A DNA stretch of 64,000 bases from Leptospira licerasiae serovar Varillal str. VAR 010 (lineage in GTDB: Bacteria > Spirochaetota > Leptospiria > Leptospirales > Leptospiraceae). Location of the stretch: assembly GCF_000244755.1 (NCBI RefSeq), contig NZ_AHOO02000013.1, positions 434,001 through 498,000 of the forward strand, in the 5' to 3' direction. The notes under the pieces are model-generated. The model had not been told where the DNA came from. It ran no database searches and saw nothing but the letters and a program-made list of their open reading frames with translations. Shown here piece by piece: positions 34,326-42,627 of the stretch; within the stretch, counting starts at the first letter, position 1; the number at the start of each line of letters is the position of its first letter. Position numbers and translations under genes: made by a program.

Positions 34326-34517
34326 ATGGCTCAAAGCGCTGAAAAGGATACCCTCATCGTCGCAAGCAAGGTAAAAGCTTATATCAAATCTAAAGGCTTT
34401 ATGACTTCCGGAGACGCGGTCGATGGCTTGAATGAAAAGTTATACGGACTGATCGACGATGCTTTAAAACGTACCGAGGCGAACAAACGCACTACGGTTA
34501 GACCAACCGACTTCTAA
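34326..34517 (+). CDS. Bacterial single-domain histone-fold protein
   Basis: A 63-residue protein that looks like one histone fold of the bacterial type (as in Bdellovibrio Bd0055 and Leptospira HLp). Helix 1 is IVASKVKAYIKSKG (about 11-24), loop 1 FMTSGD, helix 2 AVDGLNEKLYGLIDDALKRT (31-50), and loop 2 EANKRTTVRPTDF carries the canonical R-T-T of histones. Helix 3 is missing or very short, as described for bacterial histones. The ATG at 34326 has AGAGGAAG six bases upstream and gives the family-typical N-terminus. An in-frame ATG at 34284 would add the basic tail MVQKKKTTVKRKNS. It probably binds and compacts DNA as a dimer or higher form. It lies between the giant coiled-coil gene and map. 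Confidence 0.82.
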   Translation: MAQSAEKDTLIVASKVKAYIKSKGFMTSGDAVDGLNEKLYGLIDDALKRTEANKRTTVRPTDF

Positions 34518-34524
34518 TCCATTC

Positions 34525-35280
34525 TTGATCTACATCAAGAACAAGACTGAAATCGAGAAAATGAGGGCGGCGGGCAAATTAGCCGCCGCGCTTCTGGACT
34601 ATATATCCGGGTTCATTCAACCCGGTATAAGTACTCTTGCGATCAATGATCTCTGCGAAGAGTTCACGAAGAAGCATGGAGGTAAGTCGGCACCTCTAGG
34701 TTACAAAGGTTTTCCGAAATCGGTTTGTACTTCAATCAACGAAGTCGTTTGCCACGGAATCCCAAAGGCAATTGATGTTCTGAAAGAAGGTGATATCGTC
34801 AACGTTGACGTGACTCCTATCGTAGATGGATATCATGGAGATAGTTCTCGTACTTTTATCGTAGGCGGTAAAACTTCTCCCGAAGTGGAACGTTTAGTTA
34901 AAGATGCGGAACGTGCCATGTGGATCGGAATAGAACAAGTAAAACCAGGAAATCGTGTAAGCGATATAGCAAATGCGATCGACGATTATCTGACCCCTAA
35001 AGGATACGGGATAGTCAGAGACCTGATGGGCCACGGAATAGGAAGAGGCTTCCACGAAGAACCTCAAATCCCTCATTATCGCTCCGGCCGTAAACTAGCC
35101 AAATTAGAACCGGGAATGACATTCACTATAGAACCAATGGTGAATTTAGGAACTTGGGAAGTTATCTTTTCTAAAAAGGACGGTTGGACTGTGACTACGA
35201 AGGATGGAAAATGGTCCGCTCAGTTCGAACATACCATTCTTGTTACTGAAAAAGGCTATGAAATTTTAACCCAAGCATAG
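34525..35280 (+). CDS. map: Methionine aminopeptidase, type I
   Basis: Removes the N-terminal Met from new proteins; a dinuclear metal enzyme of 251 residues. Metal ligands and active-site motifs are in order: VVCHGIPK (His), VDVTPIVDGYHGDSSRTF (two Asp), DLMGHGIGRGFHEEPQIPHY (His), MTFTIEPMVN (Glu) and AQFEHTILVT (Glu). The start is TTG, seven bases after the histone stop, without a clear ribosome-binding site, so it may be read through from the histone gene. The type I form lacks the insert of type II enzymes. Confidence 0.96.
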   Translation: MIYIKNKTEIEKMRAAGKLAAALLDYISGFIQPGISTLAINDLCEEFTKKHGGKSAPLGYKGFPKSVCTSINEVVCHGIPKAIDVLKEGDIVNVDVTPIVDGYHGDSSRTFIVGGKTSPEVERLVKDAERAMWIGIEQVKPGNRVSDIANAIDDYLTPKGYGIVRDLMGHGIGRGFHEEPQIPHYRSGRKLAKLEPGMTFTIEPMVNLGTWEVIFSKKDGWTVTTKDGKWSAQFEHTILVTEKGYEILTQA

Positions 35281-35293
35281 TAATCTGTCGTGC

Positions 35294-36217
35294 ATGGATT
35301 TCGTTTGGAAATATATTTCTTTACTAGGTAAGGATCTCGCTTTTTTCGTTTTAGGCTTTTTGGTCTTCTACATCGGCAAAAAACTGAAAGACTGGACGGA
35401 ACCTCGCAAGCTGGACGAGGAATTAGTAAAATCCGATAATAGTGCTCTCGCTTTAAGTTTATCCGGTTACTATATCGGGGTCATTATATTATTTATCACT
35501 ATAGTTTCCCATCCTGGAGAAAAAGGAGATCTACTCGGAGATCTTTTTCAAGTGTCTTCCTTTTCGATCTTAGGAGTGTTACTTCTTCTTCTTTCCCAAA
35601 AGATCAACGACGGATTGATCTTAGGCGGAATAGACGCAATCGAAGAAATTTACGAAAAAAGGAACTTAGCTGTGGCTTCCGTTTTATTCGGAGGAACGAT
35701 CGCCAGCTCCTTTTTTATAGCTGCTGCATTGAATGGAGATATTGGAGAGAAGGTATTTCCACAAGGATTAGGCATAGCAGTTTCCCCGCTTGTAGAAAAG
35801 ACGATCATTGGATCGATTATTTCCGTAATTTTTTTCTCGGTGGGCCAGATAGGGATGGTCCTATTTTCAGTTTATTATAAACTTTGGATCCCTTATAAAC
35901 TTAGATTAGAGTTGGAAGAAAAGCAGAATCTGGCAGCGGGAACAGCATTTGCCGGGGCATTACTTGCGATCGGGATCTTACTCACAAGAGCATTGTTTAG
36001 AGAATTTGAATCCTTGTACCAAACTGGGATCTTATTACTTTTAGATTTGGGACTTGCTTTTATCATTATTCCTATTTTACATTTTTTTGCAGACTGGGTT
36101 GTGCTGCCCGGCTCTACATTAAAGGAAGAGATTGAAAGGGATCAAAATTTCGGAGCAGGACTTCTGGAAGCGGTAGTTCTTGTATCCTTCTCTGCTATTA
36201 TATTTTTTGCGATTTGA
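35294..36217 (+). CDS. DUF350 family membrane protein with tandem repeats
   Basis: A 307-residue polytopic membrane protein with about eight hydrophobic segments. Four similar Asn/Ala motifs recur at intervals: DNSALALSLSGYYIG, RNLAVASVLFGGTIASS, QNLAAGTAFAGALLAIG and QNFGAGLLEAVVLVSFS, showing duplicated DUF350 units. DUF350 proteins are small inner-membrane proteins of unknown function that are usually single or double units. It starts 13 bases after map and may be in its transcript. No mechanistic role can be assigned. Confidence 0.82.
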   Translation: MDFVWKYISLLGKDLAFFVLGFLVFYIGKKLKDWTEPRKLDEELVKSDNSALALSLSGYYIGVIILFITIVSHPGEKGDLLGDLFQVSSFSILGVLLLLLSQKINDGLILGGIDAIEEIYEKRNLAVASVLFGGTIASSFFIAAALNGDIGEKVFPQGLGIAVSPLVEKTIIGSIISVIFFSVGQIGMVLFSVYYKLWIPYKLRLELEEKQNLAAGTAFAGALLAIGILLTRALFREFESLYQTGILLLLDLGLAFIIIPILHFFADWVVLPGSTLKEEIERDQNFGAGLLEAVVLVSFSAIIFFAI

Positions 36218-36219
36218 AT

Positions 36220-36582
36220 TCAGAATAGGTCATGGGAGGAGTATAACTTCCATTCCAGATGATATACTTTTTTGATCCCAAAGTCGCAAGCTGCTTGTAA
36301 AATCATTTTTTCATTCGATTCTTGGGATAGAATAGAATAGGCGTCGGTTAAATCCGAAACGATCTCTGCAAAGATGTATTTATGAGTGGGTAAGAAGGGA
36401 GAAAGTCCTCTTTCTTCAAATCCTCGCAGCGCTCCTAAAAGTCCTGCGAGTAAGATCCTGCCTAACGGTCTTGTCCTTTCTTTCGGAAGATCGAGGCCAG
36501 CTTCTTTTGCCGCGCTTAAAAGTTCCTGGAGAGGAATTCCTCCGGATAGAGAAAGTAAGGATGTTTCTTCTCCTTCCTGCAT
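36220..36582 (-). CDS. Hypothetical protein, divergent from queG
   Basis: A 120-residue protein of unknown function, starting MQEGEETSLLSLSGGIPLQ. The middle RPLGRILLAGLLGALRGFEERG is helical and the C-terminus (FGIKKVYHLEWKLYSSHDLF) beta-like. The frame runs on to 36705, but that part is antisense to queG and reads as low-quality Ser-rich sequence, so the later ATG is chosen. Its start is 16 bases from the queG start in the opposite direction. No ribosome-binding site is obvious. It could be a real lineage-specific gene; the confidence is moderate because most of the argument is its lack of overlap with queG. Confidence 0.55.
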   Translation of the reverse strand: MQEGEETSLLSLSGGIPLQELLSAAKEAGLDLPKERTRPLGRILLAGLLGALRGFEERGLSPFLPTHKYIFAEIVSDLTDAYSILSQESNEKMILQAACDFGIKKVYHLEWKLYSSHDLF

Positions 36583-36598
36583 AAAGAAAGAATACGAT

Positions 36599-37528
36599 AT
36601 GCTTCTTGAAAGTAAAGAACTTCTGGACGAACTGAAAAATATCGCAGAGACGAACGGTTTCCAATTATTCGGAGTTGGACCGGCTTCCGTTCCGTCCGAG
36701 GACAAGGAGAATATTCTCCATTGGGTCGAAGAAGGCCGTCATGGAAATATGGATTGGTATCCTAAAAACATGAATCTTAGACTGGAATTGGACGGATTAG
36801 GATTCAAGCCACAATCGGTAATCGCGTTAGGCGCTTTATATAACGATCCCGAATATGAAAACTTGGATCTGCCTTACCGATTTTCCAGATATGCGATGGG
36901 AGAAGATTATCATTCCGTTCTTCGGAAAAAAGCGTCCGGCCTATTGGAGTTTTTAAGGAAGAAGTTTCCGAACCAAAAGTTCAGACAGGGAGTGGATTCT
37001 CTTCCTGTTCCTGAAAAAATTTTGGCAAGAGAAGCCGGTCTTGGCTGGATCGGGAAAAATACGAATTTGATCCACGAAGAATACGGTTCCTTCTTTTTTA
37101 TTAGCTTAATATTTACGGATTTTCCTCTCCGTTTTGCTTCCATCCAAGCAAAGGACAGATGCGGGACTTGTACTGCATGTATTAATTCTTGTCCAACAGG
37201 AGCCTTGGAACCTTATAAGATCGACGCACGAAAATGTATTTCATATAAAACGATAGAAGATAGATCCGAGAGTGTTGACTCTCTACATGGTTGGGTCTAC
37301 GGATGCGATATTTGCCAAGAGATTTGTCCTTGGAATCAGGTTAAGGCGCGTAAGAAGGGCTGGAAAACTGAGATAGCTGAATTTAAGATCCGAGATCTAT
37401 TCAAAAAAGAAAATCTCTCGGATCTGGATGAAAATGAATTCAAAACATACTTTAAGGATTCCGCAGTCAGTAGGATCTCCTATTTCCAGCTTAAGCGAAA
37501 CTTGAAAGTAATTGGCAGAGAGAAATAG
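36599..37528 (+). CDS. queG: Epoxyqueuosine reductase
   Basis: Last step of queuosine synthesis: reduces epoxyqueuosine in tRNA using a cobalamin and two 4Fe-4S clusters. The 309 residues include the N-terminal cobalamin-binding part (HGNMDWYPKNMNLR, ARYAMGEDYH-like SRYAMGEDYH), LAREAGLGWIGKNTNLI, and two ferredoxin-type motifs, CGTCTACINSCPTGAL and CDICQEICPWN. The ORF can be extended upstream to 36386, but the extra 71 codons lie antisense to the divergent gene and are unlike QueG; ATG at 36599 gives the natural MLLESKELLDELKNIAETN start. Confidence 0.95.
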   Translation: MLLESKELLDELKNIAETNGFQLFGVGPASVPSEDKENILHWVEEGRHGNMDWYPKNMNLRLELDGLGFKPQSVIALGALYNDPEYENLDLPYRFSRYAMGEDYHSVLRKKASGLLEFLRKKFPNQKFRQGVDSLPVPEKILAREAGLGWIGKNTNLIHEEYGSFFFISLIFTDFPLRFASIQAKDRCGTCTACINSCPTGALEPYKIDARKCISYKTIEDRSESVDSLHGWVYGCDICQEICPWNQVKARKKGWKTEIAEFKIRDLFKKENLSDLDENEFKTYFKDSAVSRISYFQLKRNLKVIGREK

Positions 37529-37572
37529 AAATTCTTTTCTTCTACCAATTAAAGTTCGAACTCTCGGTCAAA

Positions 37573-38622
37573 TTACTTTTTCGGAACATGCTTGGATAAG
37601 AAGTTTTTATTGGACTTGTTCCATTGCTCTATCAATATGCCTCGCTGCTTGTTCAGGGTTTGGTTTATCTTGTTATAAGTAGGTACTAACGAGTTTACTT
37701 CTGCCAAAAGTTTATTATGCGTGTCTACATCCTCTTGAGTGCGATCCTTCGGCTCTTTTTCGTTAAATTTCTTTTTGTATGCTTCGAAACGAGCTTCTTT
37801 CATGTAGTATTCGATTAGAGTAGGGATCTGCTCTTTTGCTTCCGTCTTATAGAAGTTCAGGTTGTTTTTGCATGCCTGGATCAAGGATGAATCTCCCTCA
37901 TAAGGGACAACCTTATCCAACAATTTAAGACCTTCTTCTGCATACTTTAAAAGTGTTTCTCTATTTTGTTCGATAGCCTTTACGTCTTGGTCTTTGAGAG
38001 CTTGTAATAAATAAATTTCTTGTTTATAAGGTTTGAAGTCGATTAAGTAGATTTCGTCTTTATAATTCATTACCTCGCCTGATTTTTTCAATAATTGACT
38101 CATTCTATCTTTACTTTCGTAAAGAGTGATGTCATTGTCCTTCGCAAAAACTCTTTGTTCCTTTTCGAATTTTTCGGCCGCCTCATGTAATCTTTCACCT
38201 GCTTTCTTCTCTGCGAGCATGTAGGCTTCCATTGCATCGTAGGATTGTTCTGCGGCTTCTTTTAGATCGACTAACTTTCCGTAATCTTCTCTCAAAACTG
38301 TATAATATACATTTAGATACTTGATGACTGCGTCTTTTAGGTCGGAGCTTCCATCGTATTTTGTGGCCTGGTTTGCGTTCAATAAGGCTTTTTCCACAGA
38401 GGTAATGATAGCGGTTCTTTTGGCTTCCTTGTCTTGTTTGCTATTACTATGTGCCAAAGCTTGGATGTATGATAAACGATCTGCCGATATTTTATCTATC
38501 GGATCGGTTAGTTCGTTTAAATATTTCAAAGCTTCCGCCGAACTTTTTGCTGTTAGATTAGTCGCAAAGGAAAAAACCAGTAAGGTTACTAGGATTTTCC
38601 ATACCATTCCTTTATATTTCAT
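37573..38622 (-). CDS. Secreted helical protein of Leptospira-type surface family
   Basis: A 349-residue exported protein with a signal peptide (MVWKILVTLLVFSFATNLTAK) and an almost wholly helical mature part rich in Lys, Glu, Ala and Tyr, for example RLHEAAEKFEKEQRVFAKD and YYMKEARFEAYKKKFNEK. It resembles, from memory, the Leptospira LIC11966 surface-protein family; this is not certain. ATG at 38622 is chosen because GAAGGAAAG is well spaced before it; the upstream ATG at 38637 lies inside the protease gene. It starts one base after the S41 protease stop, so the two are cotranscribed, and it may be a substrate, inhibitor or adaptor of that protease. Confidence 0.7.
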   Translation of the reverse strand: MKYKGMVWKILVTLLVFSFATNLTAKSSAEALKYLNELTDPIDKISADRLSYIQALAHSNSKQDKEAKRTAIITSVEKALLNANQATKYDGSSDLKDAVIKYLNVYYTVLREDYGKLVDLKEAAEQSYDAMEAYMLAEKKAGERLHEAAEKFEKEQRVFAKDNDITLYESKDRMSQLLKKSGEVMNYKDEIYLIDFKPYKQEIYLLQALKDQDVKAIEQNRETLLKYAEEGLKLLDKVVPYEGDSSLIQACKNNLNFYKTEAKEQIPTLIEYYMKEARFEAYKKKFNEKEPKDRTQEDVDTHNKLLAEVNSLVPTYNKINQTLNKQRGILIEQWNKSNKNFLSKHVPKK

Positions 38623-38623
38623 G

Positions 38624-40696
38624 CTACTTTCCTTCATTATGATTTATGAAATCGCTAATAATGTTGTAAGACTCTTCTACATATGGATCGGATTCGAGTC
38701 TATCTTTTTTGACCTTGAATATTTGGTTCTCTAAGCTACCGCTATGAAACGATTTTTTATCAAATAAGGTTGATTGAGAGCTGAAAATTGAACTTTTGAG
38801 AACTGAAATTTCGTTTATTTTACTTATTACATTCTCTCTTTCAGAATAGAATTCAAAAAAGTCCTCTGGATCTAGGGGTATTTCCTTGGGCTTAGATAGC
38901 CATTTTTTTGCTTCGCTTTGAATGGAGTCTATCTTTTGAAAAAAATGATTTCTTTTAATTCGATCTGATGATTTATTTTTCAAAGTGCGGATAGGGAGTT
39001 CCGGTAAAATTTCATAATGAATCTCCTTAGATATGGAGTTTGGGAAAAGACTATTTTCAAGATCTGTTTCACGAAGAGGGAAATTATTCCATTGAGGGAG
39101 TTCTATGTGAGGTGCTACGCCTTTTTGCTGGTGACTTACATTATTTAAACCGTAATATAATCCTGTAGTTAATTTTATTTTATCGATCTTGTATTTCCCA
39201 TCTTTGATGGTTAAAAATTTTTGTGAGCTAGCCTTTCCGAAAGAAGACGAGCCTACGATCAAAGCTCTATTATAATCCTTTAATACATGAGATAAGAACT
39301 CAGGGCCGGAAGCGCTCTGGGAATTTTGGAGGATCAACAAGGGACCAGAAAAAATTCTTCCTCTGTTCGGATCTTTCAAGATATTTAATTCCCGATTGCC
39401 GTTTTCATTCAGAAAAAGAGGACCTTCGTCGATAAATAATCCGGCCAGATCCATAGCTTCCTGAAGAGAGCCGCCATAGTTGTCCCTTACATCTAGAATC
39501 AGGCCTTCGATCGATTCGCGTTTTAATTTTAAAATCGCTCTTGCTATGTCCTCCGAACATCCAAGGAGATCCGTTTCCGAATCTGTATAGAAAGAAGGTA
39601 GATAGATATAGCCGATCTTTCTTTCTCCCTCTAATACCTGGGTAAAAATGAAATCCTCTTCCTTTGCTATTTTTGTCTTTTGGAGTTGGATCCAAACTGT
39701 TTTACCTGAAAGTTTTCTTACCTTAAAGAATGCTTTTTGGGGAATTTCGCGGTTGATTAGAATGTAAAGTTCCTCTGCGGAAATATCGGCTACATCCGTT
39801 CCTGTATCGGAATTTAACGAATTGCGTATCTCTACTATTTTGTCTCCTTTATGGATCTCTCCAGAATTCCAAGCGGCTCCACCTGGATAGATTTTTGAAA
39901 TACGTGTATCTCCAAATTGGGAATGTTCGAATTCCAGCCCAAAACTTAAACCTTTATCAAGATCTGGGGAGCTAAATTTCTTTCGAAAGGAATCTGAATA
40001 AAAACTACTATGTGGATCCAATTCTTTTAACATTGCGTCCAAAAACTGAGAGCCTAATAAATCAATCATCTGATCGGAGGAAGTCAAGCTGCTCCGTAAT
40101 CTATAGATTTCGAAGTTTAGAATAGATCTTCTGATCTTTTTCCTTTCTTTTTTAAAAGCTTTTGAGAATTCATCAGATGACCTATATTTTCCGATTTCGA
40201 AAAATTGTTGTAAGGCTTTACTTTCTATGTAACTGGCCCATCTCTTCTTTAAGGAAGGTAGGTCTTTTTGATATTCAGTTTTTCCTTTTTGGTATATCCT
40301 AAATTCGTCCGGGATATTCTCTGAGTCCTGATCCAACATTTCCAAAAATAATGACAACCTATTGCGAAAATGAAAGGCGAATCTAATGGCTATTTCCCAA
40401 AGCGCGGAATTGAGTTCGGAAAGGTTTTGATGTTCTTGGAACATTATGGAAAATTTCCGCATATCCTCTTTTAGATAAATCAAACCCTGGGGATCTAATT
40501 CAGAAAGAAAACGCTCTGCGGAGTTGATATAATATTTTCCGTTAAGTAATTTGGCTTTTCCATAATGCTGCTCCTCTAAAATTTTTATAAGGTGGGCTGC
40601 TTTGTCCGCCGGTGTAATTTCTGAATCTGAAAAATTCGCTACGGGTAAGATTAGGAGGATAGAATAGAAAACGAGTTTCTTATGGGCGAAGCGCAT
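38624..40696 (-). CDS. Prc/Tsp-type S41 carboxy-terminal processing protease
   Basis: A 690-residue periplasmic serine protease of the tail-specific type. A signal peptide (MRFAHKKLVFYSILLILPVANFSDS) is followed by an N-terminal helical domain (AERFLSELDPQGLIYLKED), a PDZ domain (FGLEFEHSQFGDTRISKIYPGGAAWNSGEIHKGDKIVEI) and the S41 core. The nucleophile is Ser about residue 461 in QNSQSASGPEFLSH and the general base Lys about 486 in SSSFGKASSQ; the 25-residue spacing matches E. coli Prc. ILDVRDNYGGSLQEAMDLAG is the usual S41 turn. Such proteases degrade or trim proteins by their C-termini and control envelope enzymes. The next gene encodes a secreted helical protein. Confidence 0.93.
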   Translation of the reverse strand: MRFAHKKLVFYSILLILPVANFSDSEITPADKAAHLIKILEEQHYGKAKLLNGKYYINSAERFLSELDPQGLIYLKEDMRKFSIMFQEHQNLSELNSALWEIAIRFAFHFRNRLSLFLEMLDQDSENIPDEFRIYQKGKTEYQKDLPSLKKRWASYIESKALQQFFEIGKYRSSDEFSKAFKKERKKIRRSILNFEIYRLRSSLTSSDQMIDLLGSQFLDAMLKELDPHSSFYSDSFRKKFSSPDLDKGLSFGLEFEHSQFGDTRISKIYPGGAAWNSGEIHKGDKIVEIRNSLNSDTGTDVADISAEELYILINREIPQKAFFKVRKLSGKTVWIQLQKTKIAKEEDFIFTQVLEGERKIGYIYLPSFYTDSETDLLGCSEDIARAILKLKRESIEGLILDVRDNYGGSLQEAMDLAGLFIDEGPLFLNENGNRELNILKDPNRGRIFSGPLLILQNSQSASGPEFLSHVLKDYNRALIVGSSSFGKASSQKFLTIKDGKYKIDKIKLTTGLYYGLNNVSHQQKGVAPHIELPQWNNFPLRETDLENSLFPNSISKEIHYEILPELPIRTLKNKSSDRIKRNHFFQKIDSIQSEAKKWLSKPKEIPLDPEDFFEFYSERENVISKINEISVLKSSIFSSQSTLFDKKSFHSGSLENQIFKVKKDRLESDPYVEESYNIISDFINHNEGK

Positions 40697-40837
40697 AACT
40701 TACCCGATGCTGTAATAGTTTAACATGGCTGCAAATCTTTTTAGCGGATATTTCCTGAAGAGATTTGCGAAATTTAATCTTCTTATTATTTCGATTTTGT
40801 ATTATAGAATAATCTGAGCTTTATCGAAACTAACTCG

Positions 40838-41530
40838 TTATTTTGGCAAAGAGATTCTTCCGAATTTAGGGGATAAAAGTCTATCTAGGATCGCTAAAAA
40901 TCCCGCGATCAATAAAAACAGAACGAAGATCCCGACAATATTTATAAAAACTCCTGAATAACCTAAACGAGGAACATCCATAATATTATATGGATACCAT
41001 TCTATAATAGCACCTCTAACTAATGTGAATACCGCATAAGCTATCGGAAGGATCGAAGCTAAAAGAATTCTGCGAAGTGTTACCGTTTTTGCAGGTCCGA
41101 AAATGACCCAACCGATTACCGCTATGATAGGAGCAATATCGTGCTCTAGATGACTCGCAGTATCTGCAATTATATCGTTCTTAGGAACGGTCTGCAGTAC
41201 GAAATTAAAGACGATACCAGTGATAGTAATATCTATGATCCCGATCAATCTCCAAATATGGAAAGCAGATGAGGTCCGATCCAAATTGAATACAAGAAGA
41301 AGAGTAGTGATCCCTAAGATCAAATTGGACTGAGTCGTGAAAAATGAAAATTGATTAAGTAAGCTGCCAATTCCTGGACCGAATGTGCGAGTGAAACCTG
41401 CGTTTGGCGGAAGAGAGGATTCGTGATGGTAAGCATACCAAAGTTCCAATAGAACTCCCATGAAACAAACTAGAGCGGTAGAAGCGAATACTAAGCGAGC
41501 CAGAGTGACATTCAGTTTAGAATTTTGCAT
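40838..41530 (-). CDS. Pr6Pr family membrane protein
   Basis: A 230-residue protein with six predicted membrane segments. It fits the Pr6Pr family ('putative rhomboid-like six-span') from QFSFFTTQSNLILGITTLLL, the mid-sequence HLEHDIAPIIAVIGW and WYPYNIMDVPRLGY, all of which are family hallmarks. No catalytic residues are established for the family and the function is unknown. GGAGAAG lies seven bases before the ATG. It stands 49 bases downstream of the AraC gene on the same strand and may share its transcript. Confidence 0.82.
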   Translation of the reverse strand: MQNSKLNVTLARLVFASTALVCFMGVLLELWYAYHHESSLPPNAGFTRTFGPGIGSLLNQFSFFTTQSNLILGITTLLLVFNLDRTSSAFHIWRLIGIIDITITGIVFNFVLQTVPKNDIIADTASHLEHDIAPIIAVIGWVIFGPAKTVTLRRILLASILPIAYAVFTLVRGAIIEWYPYNIMDVPRLGYSGVFINIVGIFVLFLLIAGFLAILDRLLSPKFGRISLPK

Positions 41531-41579
41531 TTGATTACTTCTCCGTTTAGAAAAACCGATCGCTGGATTTTTATGAGTC

Positions 41580-42470
41580 TTAAAAGTTCGTCAATGCTAA
41601 TTTTTCTCTTAGGCTAGATGCATCTCTCATCGGAGAGTCACCGAAAAATCTGGAATATTCCCGATTGAATTGAGTTATACTTTCGTATCCTACTTCAAAG
41701 GCGGCACGAGATGCAGAGTAGTCACTATGGACTAAAAGTTTTCTTGCTTCGAGCAATCTAAGCTGTTTTTGGAATTGGACAGGGCTCAGTCCTGTGATCT
41801 GCTTAAATTGTCTATGAAATGTGGTAACCCCTAATCTGGATCTTTCTGCTAAACGTTTTATTTCCATGGTGGCTGTATAATTTTCTCTGATCCATCGAAT
41901 TGCAGGATAGATATTCGGTCCTTTGCCTTGGGTTTGGCAGAATTTCCTCAAACGCCATCCTTGCGGACCAAGGAGAGTTCTATATAATATTTCTCTTTCA
42001 TAGACTGGGGCGAGTGCGGGGATATGTTCCGGAGTTTTCAGAAGTCGGAGCATTCTTAGCCAAGCTTCCAAAAATTCTGAGGAAGCTTCACATGCCTTAA
42101 ATTCTTTATTTCCATTTTCTTCCGAAGGATCTTTAGGAAGGTCATTCAACAAATCCAGAATGGAGTCTTGGTCCAACTCAAGGCCCAAGGATATATAAGG
42201 TCCGTTTTTGCCTTGTTGCACTTTTCCTGTCGCAGGGATATCCGAAGAGATCACAAAGTAAGAAGGTGCCTTAAATCGGATAGTCCGTTCTCCGATAGAG
42301 ATTGTTTTACCTCCCTGGACAACTAATCCGATCATAGGCTCATAGATCGCGGCGAGTTGATATTCGGATACTTCTCCCTTTATGAGTAATATTCTCGGAA
42401 GGGCGGTCTTGGTGGGTTGAGAGGTTGCGCGAATTGTCAGTTCGGCAATCTCTTTCAAGATTTCTTTCAT
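41580..42470 (-). CDS. AraC family transcriptional regulator
   Basis: A 296-residue regulator: an N-terminal AraC_N cupin-type sensing domain (PMIGLVVQGGKTISIGERTIRF, APSYFVISSDIPATG) and a C-terminal pair of helix-turn-helix motifs (RLAERSRLGVTTFHRQFKQITG and AAFEVGYESITQFNREYSRFFG, the usual GYES..FSR..). Regulators of this subtype usually control an adjacent oxidoreductase gene; the short-chain dehydrogenase gene is divergent, 157 bases away, so it is the likely target. The intergenic segment 42471-42627 is AT-rich but I could not define an operator. Confidence 0.93.
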   Translation of the reverse strand: MKEILKEIAELTIRATSQPTKTALPRILLIKGEVSEYQLAAIYEPMIGLVVQGGKTISIGERTIRFKAPSYFVISSDIPATGKVQQGKNGPYISLGLELDQDSILDLLNDLPKDPSEENGNKEFKACEASSEFLEAWLRMLRLLKTPEHIPALAPVYEREILYRTLLGPQGWRLRKFCQTQGKGPNIYPAIRWIRENYTATMEIKRLAERSRLGVTTFHRQFKQITGLSPVQFQKQLRLLEARKLLVHSDYSASRAAFEVGYESITQFNREYSRFFGDSPMRDASSLREKLALTNF

Positions 42471-42627
42471 TCTGTAATATAAAAAAGAGCAGTATATTTT
42501 CTAAAGCTAAATCCTGAGAATATTTCAATTTAATAATGGTTCGGTAGGATTAGGCAATCAATCGGTATGATCGCATCTTTACGTAATTTATAAAATCATC
42601 TAAGATCAAATTCTATTGGAGGACGTC

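Noticed and set aside
39405..39695. Second ORF inside the S41 protease gene
   Set aside because: Same-strand shadow in another frame; the protease frame carries all catalytic motifs.
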